From contig RFIR01000157.1 in the NCBI GenBank assembly GCA_003695135.1, forward strand, positions 1-7,228: DNA of 7,228 nucleotides, written 5' to 3'. The notes below the pieces were generated by a model. That model saw only the letters and a list, made by a program, of their open reading frames with translations. It searched no databases and was not told where the DNA came from. The number at the start of each line of letters is the position of its first letter. Position 1 is the stretch's first letter. The DNA comes from Alphaproteobacteria bacterium (GTDB taxonomy: Bacteria > Pseudomonadota > Alphaproteobacteria > Rhodobacterales > Rhodobacteraceae). Positions 1 through 6,846 of the stretch are shown piece by piece. The position numbers and the translations under genes were made by a program.

Positions 1-2303
1 CCGAAGCTGGAATCCCAGAACAGGCTGATCCCCACCGAGGCGCGGATATTGGCCGAATCATCGACCGTCCAGGTGTTGCCGTTGCGGGTGATCGAGGTGC
101 GGTCGAGGTTCCACAGCGTGCCGACATCGGCGAACACGCCGCCATAGACGCCGTATTCTTCCGGCAGGCCGATGGGGAAGGTGGCCTGAAAGCGGGCCAC
201 CGCATAGTAGTTGCCGCCCAGAAAGTCGCCGGCGCGCCGCTGCACCCCGCCCGGGCCGTTGGGAAAGGCCGAGCTGTCGAGCGGCCCGAAGCCGCCATAG
301 GCAAAGCCGCGGAAGCTGTCGCCGCCGAGGAAGAAGCGTTCGGTCACCGTGGTCTCGTAGCCGCCGAAGCCGATCAGCGCCCCGCCCTCGACCTCGGCCG
401 ACAGCACCACGTCGCCGTCGAAGAAGTTGGTCCAGGCCTTGGCGCTGGCCACGCTGCGCAGATACTGCGCATCACCGCCCAGCCCGGCGATGTCCTGGCT
501 GAACTTGAACAGGAAGCCTTTGCGGGTCTCGACGGGATCGTCGCGCAGATCGTGGATGTAGGTATAGCCGATCGAGGAGGTCAGCCGCGTGCCGGCATCG
601 GCGACGATGAAGCGCGAGGTCTGGATGCGGCTGGCCGGATCCCGGCTGATCGGGTCGATCTCGTCCTGCGAGATGCGGTAGCGCAGCTCCAGCCGGCCAT
701 CCTCGCTGACCGGAAATTCCACCCGCGGCTCGAAGCCGGCATTGATCTCGTCATAGGAGGATTCATCGCTCCGGTCGGAGCGGCGGTAGTAGAGATCGAA
801 CCCCGCACCCAGATCACGGTCGAACAGGGCAGGCTCGAAGAAGGAGAACTGCGCCGACTGGCGTTCGCCGGCCACGGTCAGATCGAGCTTGACCTGCTGG
901 CCGCGGCCGAGGAAGTTCTTCTCGGAGATCACGAAGCTGCCGATCGGGCCGTCGGCCGAGGAATAGCCGACGCCGAAGGCCAGAGAGCCGGTCAGCTTTT
1001 CCTCAACATCCACCACGACGATGGCGCGGTCGTCCGACGAGCCCTGTTCGACCCGGACATCGGCCTTCTTGAAGAAGCCGGTACCCTGGATCCGGGCGCG
1101 GGCGCGCTGGATGGCGCGGCTGTTGAAGGCGTCGCCCTCGACGATGTCGAACTGGCGGCGGATAACCCGGTCGAGCGTGGAGGTGTTGCCGCGGATGTCG
1201 ATGCGCTCGACATAGACGCGCGGCCCCTCGATCAGGTCATAGGTGATCGCGAGTGTGCGGTTGTAGCTGTCCTTCTGCACGCGCGGCCTGACCTGCAGGA
1301 AGGCATATCCCTTCTGCCCGGCCAGAAAGCTCATCGCGTCGATGGTCTTCTCGACATCATGGACGTTGTAGATCTCGCCCTCCCTGTGGCGGATCAGCGC
1401 CTCGAATTCGGCCGGATCGAGCCCGGCCGCCTCCGTGGTCACATGGGCGGGGCCATAGGTGTACTGCTCGCCTTCCGAGACTGCGAAGGTAACGAAGAAG
1501 CCGTTGCGGTCGACCGAAAGCTCGGCGCTGGCCGAGGTCACGGTGAAATCGACATAGCCGTGTTCGAGATAGAACCGGCGCAGCAGCTGCTTGTCGAGTT
1601 CCAGCCGGTCGGGATCATAGGTGTCGTTGCTGAACAGGAAGCTCAGGAACCCGGCCTCGGAGGTCTCGATGACCCGGCGCAGCCGGCGATCGGAGAAATG
1701 CTCGTTGCCCACGAAGGTGATCGAGGCGACCTCGGTCACCTTGCCCTCGACGATCTCGAAGACCAGATCGACGCGGTTCTCGGGCTGCTCGATGATCACC
1801 GGGCGCACCTCGGCGCCATAGCGGCCGGCGCGGCGATAGGCCTCGATGATGAGCTGGGCATCCTTCTCGGCCGAGCCGCGGGTGAAGATACGGCGCGGCT
1901 TGGAGGTGATCACGGCGGCCAGAGCGTCGTCATCGAGAACGTCGTTGCCCTCGAAATTGATGCGGTTGATCGAGGGGTTTTCCTGCACCTTGATCAGGAG
2001 CCGCCCGCCTTCGGGGGTGACGTTCACGTCGCGGAACAGCCCGGTGGCAAAGATGTTGCGCGCGGCAAGGTTGAGGTCCTCGGCGGTGACGCGCTTGCCG
2101 GTCTCGATGCCCGAATAGAGCCGGATGGTCTCGGCCGGGATGCGCTGGTTGCCGCTGACCACGATCTCGCGGAACACCGCCGAGGGTATCTGCGCCGCAG
2201 CCGGTGCGGGAGCGAGCAGGATCGTGCCACCGATTGCCGCGACGCCGAACGCGAGCGCGCCGGCCCGCAGCGCATGCCCCAGCACACCAATCCCGATCCT
2301 CAT
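1..2303 (-). CDS. bamA: BamA, outer-membrane protein assembly factor (3' end cut by window edge)
   Basis: BamA is the Omp85-family core of the BAM complex, which folds and inserts beta-barrel proteins into the outer membrane. The visible part holds 767 complete codons starting at ATG 2303, preceded by a GGGAG ribosome site about 6 bases upstream. The N-terminus is a signal peptide (R2, hydrophobic core about residues 14-31) with likely cleavage after A37 (PAAA/Q). Five POTRA domains follow, beginning near residues 43 (REIVVSGN), 113 (INRINFEGN), 190 (VASITFVGN), 280 and 362 (VERIDIRGN) and ending near 435. The rest is the 16-strand barrel. The Omp85 loop-6 motif reads FRGF (bases 303-314), inside GGDSFRGFAYGG. 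The last visible residues, FWDSSF, match the approach to the final strands, so I infer that only about 40 residues are missing. It lies 44 bases after rseP in the same direction and is probably cotranscribed with it. TamA is excluded by the five POTRA domains and the rseP neighbour. Confidence 0.97.
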   Translation of the reverse strand, partial: MRIGIGVLGHALRAGALAFGVAAIGGTILLAPAPAAAQIPSAVFREIVVSGNQRIPAETIRLYSGIETGKRVTAEDLNLAARNIFATGLFRDVNVTPEGGRLLIKVQENPSINRINFEGNDVLDDDALAAVITSKPRRIFTRGSAEKDAQLIIEAYRRAGRYGAEVRPVIIEQPENRVDLVFEIVEGKVTEVASITFVGNEHFSDRRLRRVIETSEAGFLSFLFSNDTYDPDRLELDKQLLRRFYLEHGYVDFTVTSASAELSVDRNGFFVTFAVSEGEQYTYGPAHVTTEAAGLDPAEFEALIRHREGEIYNVHDVEKTIDAMSFLAGQKGYAFLQVRPRVQKDSYNRTLAITYDLIEGPRVYVERIDIRGNTSTLDRVIRRQFDIVEGDAFNSRAIQRARARIQGTGFFKKADVRVEQGSSDDRAIVVVDVEEKLTGSLAFGVGYSSADGPIGSFVISEKNFLGRGQQVKLDLTVAGERQSAQFSFFEPALFDRDLGAGFDLYYRRSDRSDESSYDEINAGFEPRVEFPVSEDGRLELRYRISQDEIDPISRDPASRIQTSRFIVADAGTRLTSSIGYTYIHDLRDDPVETRKGFLFKFSQDIAGLGGDAQYLRSVASAKAWTNFFDGDVVLSAEVEGGALIGFGGYETTVTERFFLGGDSFRGFAYGGFGPLDSSAFPNGPGGVQRRAGDFLGGNYYAVARFQATFPIGLPEEYGVYGGVFADVGTLWNLDRTSITRNGNTWTVDDSANIRASVGISLFWDSSF

Positions 2304-2347
2304 GGCAAACTCCCACCCATCGTCCGCGTTCCCCCGGGCGGGTCGTT

Positions 2348-3697
2348 TCACGCCAGCCCGATGAGTCTCAGCACATCGTTATAGGTTGCAAAAAGCATGA
2401 GCAGCAGCACCATTGCAAGCCCGAGCGCGGTGGCAAAGTCCACCCAGCGCCCCTCTGGCGGCCTGCCCGTCGCCGTCTCGATGCCCAGAAACACCAGATG
2501 CCCGCCATCGAGAACCGGGATCGGGAACAGGTTGAGCAGCCCGATCGCGGTGGAGATCAGCGCCACCAGCGAGATCAGGCGGTCGAGCCCGAGCTTGGCC
2601 ATCTCGCCCGAAAGCTGGGCGATGCCGATGGGGCCCTGCAGGTTCTTGGCGCTGACATCGCCGCGGATGATGTGCACCAACCCGCTGATGGAGCTGACGA
2701 TGACCTGTTCGGTGCGGACCACCCCGCTCAACAGCGCATCTGGCAGGGACTGGCTTTCGACGACCGGACCGATGACCGGCAGGATGCCGACGCCGATCAG
2801 CACCCTCTTCTCGAAGCCGCCATCGGCGGTCGGAATGTCGGTGACCTTCGGGGTCATGGTGACCGTGTGCAGCTCGGTGCCGCGCTGAAAGGTCACGGTC
2901 AGTTCACGCCCTTCGGAGGCCAGCACCACCTTCTGCAGTGCCGAGAAATCGGGAATCGGCCTGCCGTCGACCTCCAGGATCAGATCGCCCTCCTTCAGCC
3001 CGGCGCGCCAGGCGGCGGAATAGGGATGCACATCGCCCACCAGCGGCGGCTGCAGCGTGGGTATCTCCAGCATGCGGCGGGTGCCGTCGCGCTCCAGCTC
3101 GATCTTCAGCGGCGTGCCGGGTTCGACCTTTCCGGCCTCGGTATAGAATTCGCGCAGATTGGCAACCGGCTTGCCGTTGAGCGCAAGGATCACGTCGCCC
3201 GGTTTCAGCCCGGTCTCGTGGCCGGGAACCTCGACCACCGAGCCGATCACCGCGCTGTCCTGCGCCTTTCCCACCCACAGCGCCAGCGCGGCGAAGACGA
3301 GGATGGAGAACAGGAAGTTGAAGACCGGCCCGGCCGCGACCGTCAGCGCCCGGCGCCAGACGGCGGCGCCATGGAAGCTGTGCGCGCGGGTCTGCGGATC
3401 CATCGACGCCAGCATCTCCGGATCGGCGCGGCTGGAGCCGTCGGCATCGCCGAGGAACTTCACATAGCCGCCCAGCGGCAGCAGGCTGACCCGCCAGCGC
3501 GTGCCGCGCCGGTCGACCCAGCCGAACAGCTCGCGCCCGAAGCCGATCGAGAACACTTCCGCGTGGATGCCGCACCAGCGCCCGACCAGATAGTGGCCGA
3601 GCTCGTGCACGAACACCACCACGCCCAGCACGACCACAAACCACAGATAGATGAAGTACTCGGTGACGAACCCGTACAGCGTTTCCATGACCCGCAT
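2348..3697 (-). CDS. rseP: RseP/MmpA-type site-2 intramembrane zinc metalloprotease
   Basis: This inner-membrane protease (family M50B) cuts substrates within the membrane; in relatives these include anti-sigma factor RseA in E. coli, and remnant signal peptides. The 449 residues match the usual length of about 450. The first transmembrane segment carries the zinc-binding HELGH motif (H31, E32, H35). A second signature, AGPVFN, lies at 122-127 and is followed by a hydrophobic segment to about 143. Two PDZ domains follow, about 148-220 (with GLKPGDVI) and 221-290 (with GLKEGDLI), as in E. coli RseP. The second catalytic motif, NLFPIPVLDGG (389-399, Asp397), sits in the C-terminal membrane region, and a last hydrophobic helix covers about 422-437. 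The start is slightly uncertain. AAGGAG ends only 3 bases before the ATG at 3697, so the ATG at 3688 (residue 4), about 12 bases from it, is also possible. It lies between cdsA and bamA; unlike in many Alphaproteobacteria, no dxr precedes it. Confidence 0.96.
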   Translation of the reverse strand: MRVMETLYGFVTEYFIYLWFVVVLGVVVFVHELGHYLVGRWCGIHAEVFSIGFGRELFGWVDRRGTRWRVSLLPLGGYVKFLGDADGSSRADPEMLASMDPQTRAHSFHGAAVWRRALTVAAGPVFNFLFSILVFAALALWVGKAQDSAVIGSVVEVPGHETGLKPGDVILALNGKPVANLREFYTEAGKVEPGTPLKIELERDGTRRMLEIPTLQPPLVGDVHPYSAAWRAGLKEGDLILEVDGRPIPDFSALQKVVLASEGRELTVTFQRGTELHTVTMTPKVTDIPTADGGFEKRVLIGVGILPVIGPVVESQSLPDALLSGVVRTEQVIVSSISGLVHIIRGDVSAKNLQGPIGIAQLSGEMAKLGLDRLISLVALISTAIGLLNLFPIPVLDGGHLVFLGIETATGRPPEGRWVDFATALGLAMVLLLMLFATYNDVLRLIGLA

Positions 3698-3803
3698 ACT
3701 CTCCTTGAAAACGGCGCGATCCTACACCGGATCGGGTGTCCGGTCCCCGTGACGACTGCGCACGCCCCGCGCGCCCGACCAGGGCTCGGCGCGGCGTCCC
3801 GCG
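3698..3803 (-). promoter_or_regulatory. 106-base gap between cdsA and rseP with overlapping inverted repeats
   Basis: This is the longest gap in the leftward cluster. Two mutually exclusive small stems overlap: ACACC/GGTGT (3724-3728 with 3735-3739) and ACCGGA/TCCGGT (3726-3731 with 3739-3744). No T run follows, so it is not an intrinsic terminator. On the minus strand TAGGAT (3723-3718) resembles a -10 element but lacks a clear -35 partner. The rseP ribosome site AAGGAG sits at the downstream end. An internal promoter for rseP-bamA or an RNA processing site is possible but unproven. Confidence 0.3.
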
Positions 3804-4607
3804 CTACCAGATAAACACCGAGGCGCCGCGCGAAAAGGTGATGGCTGCGCTGAGCAGCGCCGCGGCCATCAGTCCGTCGAGCCGGTCGAGCACGCCGCCA
3901 TGGCCGGGCAGGAGCTGCGAGGCGTCCTTGACCCCCAGCCGGCGCTTGAGCGCGGATTCGGCCAGATCACCACCCTGCGCCACCAGCGCCGCCAGCGCCG
4001 AGACCGGGGCCACCGCCTCGACCAGCGTGCCGGTGGTCCAGCGCGAGAACAGCGCGCCGAGGATCGCGGCCAGCGCCATGCCGGCGAGGCTGCCCGCCCA
4101 GGTCTTCTTCGGCGACAGCCTTGGCCACAGCTTCGGCCCGCCGATCAGCCGGCCGCCGAAATAGCCGCCGACATCCGAGGCGATGACCACCAGGAACAGC
4201 CACAGCACCGCCTCGAAGCCATAGGCCGGGTCGGCGCGCAGCGCCACGATGCAGGCCATGGCCAGACCCGGCAGCATCTGGCCCGCGGCCAGCGCCGCGC
4301 CGCGCCGTTCGACGAGCCAGGCAAAGAGCGCCGCGACTGCCAGCAGCGCCATGCCCCAGCGCAGCAGGGTCAGACCGGTCACCAGCACAGCCGCGGCGAC
4401 GGCGAACAGAACCAGCGCCCCGACCAGCCGGTCCCGCGCGCCGGCCATGCGGCGGATCTCCCACGCCATGGCTGCGGCGGCGAGCGCGAACAGCCCCGCC
4501 GTCCACAGACCGCCCGCCCAGACGCATCCCAGCGTCAGCCCGCCCAGCGCGAGACCCGTCGCCAACCGCGTGCGCAGATCGGCAAATCGGGTCGGGCGCG
4601 CGCTCAC
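3804..4607 (-). CDS. cdsA: CdsA, phosphatidate cytidylyltransferase (CDP-diglyceride synthase)
   Basis: This integral membrane enzyme converts phosphatidic acid and CTP to CDP-diacylglycerol, the branch point of bacterial phospholipid synthesis. I choose the GTG at 4607, which overlaps the uppS stop in a GTGA arrangement and suggests translational coupling. It gives 267 residues, the usual CdsA size. An ATG further upstream at 4727 is in frame, but it would add 40 arginine-rich residues with no CdsA character, all inside uppS. Several hydrophobic segments are visible (about 18-46, 61-78, 84-99, 112-123, 133-148, 174-187, 196-211, 246-257). SDVGGYFGGR (144-153) and SPKKTWAG (165-172) are family blocks. 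The C-terminal signature runs from S218 to D244: it starts SALKRRLGVKD and ends PGHGGVLDRLD, which fits the CdsA pattern with its metal-binding aspartates. The stop is TAG at 3806-3804, and 106 noncoding bases follow before rseP. Confidence 0.96.
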   Translation of the reverse strand: MSARPTRFADLRTRLATGLALGGLTLGCVWAGGLWTAGLFALAAAAMAWEIRRMAGARDRLVGALVLFAVAAAVLVTGLTLLRWGMALLAVAALFAWLVERRGAALAAGQMLPGLAMACIVALRADPAYGFEAVLWLFLVVIASDVGGYFGGRLIGGPKLWPRLSPKKTWAGSLAGMALAAILGALFSRWTTGTLVEAVAPVSALAALVAQGGDLAESALKRRLGVKDASQLLPGHGGVLDRLDGLMAAALLSAAITFSRGASVFIW

Positions 4608-5335
4608 ACCGAAACGGCACCGAAGCGGCGTTCGCGGCCGGAAAACACCGACAGGATCTCGGCAAGGCGATCGGGCGTGAAATCGGGCCAGCATTCCTCG
4701 ACGAAGGCATATTCGGCATAGGCGCATTGCCAGAGCAGGAAGTTGGAGATGCGCGTCTCGCCCGAGGTCCGGATCACCAGATCGGGATCGGGCAGCCCGC
4801 CAGTGTCGAGAAACCCGGCGAAATGCTCCTCGGTCACCGCCTCGGGCTCGAGCCTTCCCTCGGCCACCGCCTGCGCGAGCTTGCGCGCGGCGCGGGTCAT
4901 CTCGTCGCGCCCGCCATAGTTGATGGCGATGTTGAGAAAGAGCCGGTCATTGGCGGCCGAGCGCCGCTCCAGCGCCTCCATCATCTCGACCAGCCCGGTG
5001 CCGAGGCGCGAACGCTCGCCGATGAACCGCACCCGCACGCCCTTGGCGACCAGCTCGGCCGATTCCTTGCGCAGATAGCGGCGGAAAAGGGTCATCAGGC
5101 CGCTGACCTCCTCGCGCGGGCGGCGCCAGTTCTCGGTCGAGAAGGCGAACAGCGTCAGGTAGCGGATGCCCAGATCGGGGCAACTCTCGACCACGGCGCG
5201 GACTGCATCCGCGCCCGCCTTGTGCCCGTTCAGCCGCGGCAATCCGCGGCGCGCGGCCCAGCGGCCGTTGCCGTCCATGATGATGGCGACATGCGCCGGT
5301 GTCCTGCAGGCCTCTGCCCGTGCCTCATCGCGCAT
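4604..5335 (-). CDS. uppS: Undecaprenyl diphosphate synthase (cis-prenyltransferase)
   Basis: This soluble cis-prenyltransferase extends farnesyl diphosphate with isopentenyl diphosphate units to make C55 undecaprenyl diphosphate, the precursor of the lipid carrier for peptidoglycan and surface polysaccharides. At 243 residues it has normal length. The diphosphate-binding motif MDGNGRW spans 20-26 with catalytic Asp21. Other conserved blocks are GHKAG (37-41), LFAFSTENW, and the family signature RTSGETRISNFLLWQ near residues 193-207, followed by AYAEY. ATG 5335 is preceded by GGAG with 6 bases between. It starts 34 bases after frr, and its TGA overlaps the cdsA GTG start by four bases. I infer an enzyme making a C55 product because of the genome context and single-copy style; product chain length cannot be read directly. 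Confidence 0.96.
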   Translation of the reverse strand: MRDEARAEACRTPAHVAIIMDGNGRWAARRGLPRLNGHKAGADAVRAVVESCPDLGIRYLTLFAFSTENWRRPREEVSGLMTLFRRYLRKESAELVAKGVRVRFIGERSRLGTGLVEMMEALERRSAANDRLFLNIAINYGGRDEMTRAARKLAQAVAEGRLEPEAVTEEHFAGFLDTGGLPDPDLVIRTSGETRISNFLLWQCAYAEYAFVEECWPDFTPDRLAEILSVFSGRERRFGAVSV

Positions 5336-5369
5336 CGCTGTCTCCGCAACCGTCCTTCGCGCGTCCCGC

Positions 5370-5927
5370 TCAGACCTGCATGATTTCCTGCTGCTTGGCT
5401 TCCAGCGCCTCGTCGATCTTCGCGATATGCGCGTCGGTCAACGCCTGCACCTCGTCGGACCAGATCTTCTGGTCGTCTTCACTCATGCCCTGCGCCTTCC
5501 TGATCCTGTCCATGCCGTCGCGGCGCACGTTGCGCACCGCCACACGGGCCTGTTCGGCATATTGCCCGGCAAGTTTGGCCAATTCGCGGCGGCGTTCCTC
5601 GTTCAGCTCCGGTATCGGCAGGCGGATGATGGTGCCGTCGACCACCGGGTTGATGCCCAGCCCCGACATGCGCAGCGCCTTTTCCACCGCGCCGACCAGC
5701 CCCTTGTCCCAGACATTGATGGTCAGCATGCGCGGCTCGGGCACGTTGATGGTGCCGCACTGGTTGAGCGGCATGGTGGAGCCATAGGCCTCGACCGTGA
5801 TCGGGTCGAGCATCGAGGCCGAGGCCCGCCCGGTGCGCAGGGTCAGGAATTCGCTGCGCAGCGCGTTCAGCGCGCCGTCCATGCGCCGTTCAAGATCCTC
5901 GATGTCGATCTCGTCATCCTGTGACAT
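5370..5927 (-). CDS. frr: Ribosome recycling factor
   Basis: RRF acts with EF-G to split the post-termination ribosome in the cytoplasm. The protein has 185 residues, the same as E. coli RRF. The segment LRTGRAS (30-36) lies in the first helix of the three-helix domain. Residues around 42-104 form the small beta domain (TVEAYG, then INVWDKG, GLGINPVVDGT, IRLPIPELNEERR). The last two helices include VRNVRRD, where R132 falls on the arginine known to be essential in E. coli RRF, and the C-terminus ends EIMQV. The start ATG 5927 has a strong GGGAGG ribosome site with about 5 bases between. It lies 41 bases after pyrH; pyrH-frr is among the most conserved gene pairs in bacteria. Confidence 0.97.
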   Translation of the reverse strand: MSQDDEIDIEDLERRMDGALNALRSEFLTLRTGRASASMLDPITVEAYGSTMPLNQCGTINVPEPRMLTINVWDKGLVGAVEKALRMSGLGINPVVDGTIIRLPIPELNEERRRELAKLAGQYAEQARVAVRNVRRDGMDRIRKAQGMSEDDQKIWSDEVQALTDAHIAKIDEALEAKQQEIMQV

Positions 5928-5953
5928 CTCGTCCTCCCGTCGGTCGCGGCCGG

Positions 5954-5968
5954 CCCGGCCCTGCCGGG
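5954..5968 (-). other. Short GC hairpin directly after the pyrH stop
   Basis: CCCGG (5954-5958) and CCGGG (5964-5968) can form a five-pair stem with a five-base loop in the pyrH-frr gap, touching the pyrH stop codon. No T run follows, so it is not a standard intrinsic terminator. It could slow 3' decay or be incidental to the high GC content. Confidence 0.25.
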
Positions 5969-6709
5969 TCAGTCCTCCGCGACCACAGTGAAATTGCCCT
6001 CGCCACGCAGCACGGCGGCAAATCCGCCGGGCTGGGCGAGCGAAAACACTATTATCGGCAGCTTGTTGTCGCGCGCCAGTGCAATTGCGGACGCATCCAT
6101 CACCTTGAGGTTGCGCGCCAGCACCTCGTCATAGCTGATGCGGTCGTAGCGTACCGCCTCCGGGTCGGTCTTGGGATCGGCGCTGTAGACGCCGTCGACC
6201 TTGGTCCCCTTGTAGATCGCCTCGCAGGACATCTCCGAGGCGCGCAGCGTCGCCGCGGTATCGGTGGTGAAATAGGGATTGCCGGTGCCGGCGGCGAAGA
6301 TGCAGACCCGCTTCTTCTCAAGATGGCGCACGGCGCGGCGGCGGATATAGGGCTCGCAGACCTCGTCCATGGGGATGGCCGAGATCACCCGGGTAAAGAT
6401 GCCCAGCGATTCCAGCGCCGCCTGCATGGCCAGCGCGTTCATCACCGTGGCCAGCATGCCCATGTAGTCGGCCGTGGTCCGCTCGATGCCCTGGCCCGAA
6501 AGCTGCAGCCCGCGAAAGATATTACCACCGCCGATGACGAGGCAGACCTCGACGCCCATGCGCACCACCTCGGCCACCTGGGCGGCGATCGCACGAACGG
6601 TGGGCGGATGCAGGCCGTAGCCCTGATCGCCCATCAGGGCCTCGCCGGAGATTTTCAGCAGGACGCGGCGGTACTTGACGGCGGGTTGCTGTTCCTGTTC
6701 CTCCGCCAT
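5969..6709 (-). CDS. pyrH: UMP kinase (uridylate kinase)
   Basis: PyrH is the hexameric bacterial UMP kinase of the amino acid kinase fold. It phosphorylates UMP to UDP and in relatives is activated by GTP and inhibited by UTP. The 246 residues open with a short polar tail (MAEEQEQQ), followed by the phosphate-binding block LLKISGEALMG (17-27, Lys19). Next come IGGGNIFRG (59-67), TADYMGMLATVMNA (79-92) and the nucleotide-binding AAGTGNPYFTTDTAA (139-153). KGTKVDGVYSADP (167-179) and MDASAIALARDN near 210-221 complete the set. ATG 6709 has a GAAGG ribosome site about 6 bases upstream. It is the first gene of the leftward cluster. rpsB-tsf, which often precede pyrH, are absent; instead a divergent TamA-like gene starts 137 bases away. 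A candidate promoter lies just upstream. Confidence 0.97.
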   Translation of the reverse strand: MAEEQEQQPAVKYRRVLLKISGEALMGDQGYGLHPPTVRAIAAQVAEVVRMGVEVCLVIGGGNIFRGLQLSGQGIERTTADYMGMLATVMNALAMQAALESLGIFTRVISAIPMDEVCEPYIRRRAVRHLEKKRVCIFAAGTGNPYFTTDTAATLRASEMSCEAIYKGTKVDGVYSADPKTDPEAVRYDRISYDEVLARNLKVMDASAIALARDNKLPIIVFSLAQPGGFAAVLRGEGNFTVVAED

Positions 6710-6746
6710 GCACGACCTTCAATTGCCTTGTCCACTGCCCGGCGGG

Positions 6747-6775
6747 AACATGTCCGAAAGCCCCGGTTCATGCAA
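6747..6775 (-). promoter_or_regulatory. pyrH: Candidate promoter for the pyrH-led operon
   Basis: Read on the minus strand, TTGCAT (6775-6770, preceded by C) stands 17 bases before CATGTT (6752-6747). The -35 keeps the TTG core and the -10 matches three of six consensus bases, with ideal spacing. Transcription would begin near 6740, giving a leader of about 30 bases before the pyrH ATG at 6709. The match is weak, and the call rests mainly on spacing and position. Confidence 0.35.
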
Positions 6776-6786
6776 GACCCTTTCGG
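6754..6786. repeat. Inverted repeat CCGAAAG / CTTTCGG overlapping the candidate pyrH promoter
   Basis: CCGAAAG at 6754-6760 is perfectly mirrored by CTTTCGG at 6780-6786, with 19 bases between. The arms straddle the candidate -35 element and one arm lies in the promoter spacer, so a dimeric regulator bound here would block that promoter. A seven-base repeat can occur by chance in GC-rich DNA, and no specific regulator is recognised. Confidence 0.35.
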
Positions 6787-6846
6787 GCTGCGCAGACCGG
6801 TCGAATGGGATAGGCTCAAGCCTTCATCCGATTCGGGGGCTCAATC

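Larger units (their letters stand above)
6710..6846. promoter_or_regulatory. Divergent intergenic region between pyrH and the TamA-like gene
   Basis: These 137 bases separate two divergent genes, so promoters for both directions should lie here. I find a candidate for pyrH (listed separately) but no good -35/-10 pair for the plus-strand gene. The region also holds an 8-base palindrome GACCGGTC at 6795-6802 and a wider inverted repeat at 6754-6786. No open frame here resembles a gene. Confidence 0.6.

Noticed and set aside
2304..2347. Possible terminator between rseP and bamA (CCCCCGGGCGGG run)
   Set aside because: It is GC-rich but makes no clean stem and has no T run; the short gap and bamA ribosome site favour readthrough.
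552..2384. A 610-codon open frame on the plus strand opposite bamA
   Set aside because: It lies entirely antisense to a clear BamA coding region with five POTRA domains. Its Asp/Gly/Ala/Leu-rich composition is what GC-rich third-position bias produces on the opposite strand, and it has no recognisable domain.
2204..3814. A 536-codon open frame on the plus strand opposite rseP
   Set aside because: It mirrors rseP, with a composition rich in Gln, Arg, Asp and His typical of antisense frames in GC-rich DNA. No motif or family is recognisable.
3900..4721. A 273-codon open frame on the plus strand opposite cdsA
   Set aside because: It is a low-complexity Arg/Gln/Ala/Pro-rich translation opposite a well-supported membrane enzyme; a shadow frame.
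6788..6816. Possible plus-strand promoter for the TamA-like gene near TAGGCT
   Set aside because: The -10 match is poor and no -35-like hexamer stands at the right distance.
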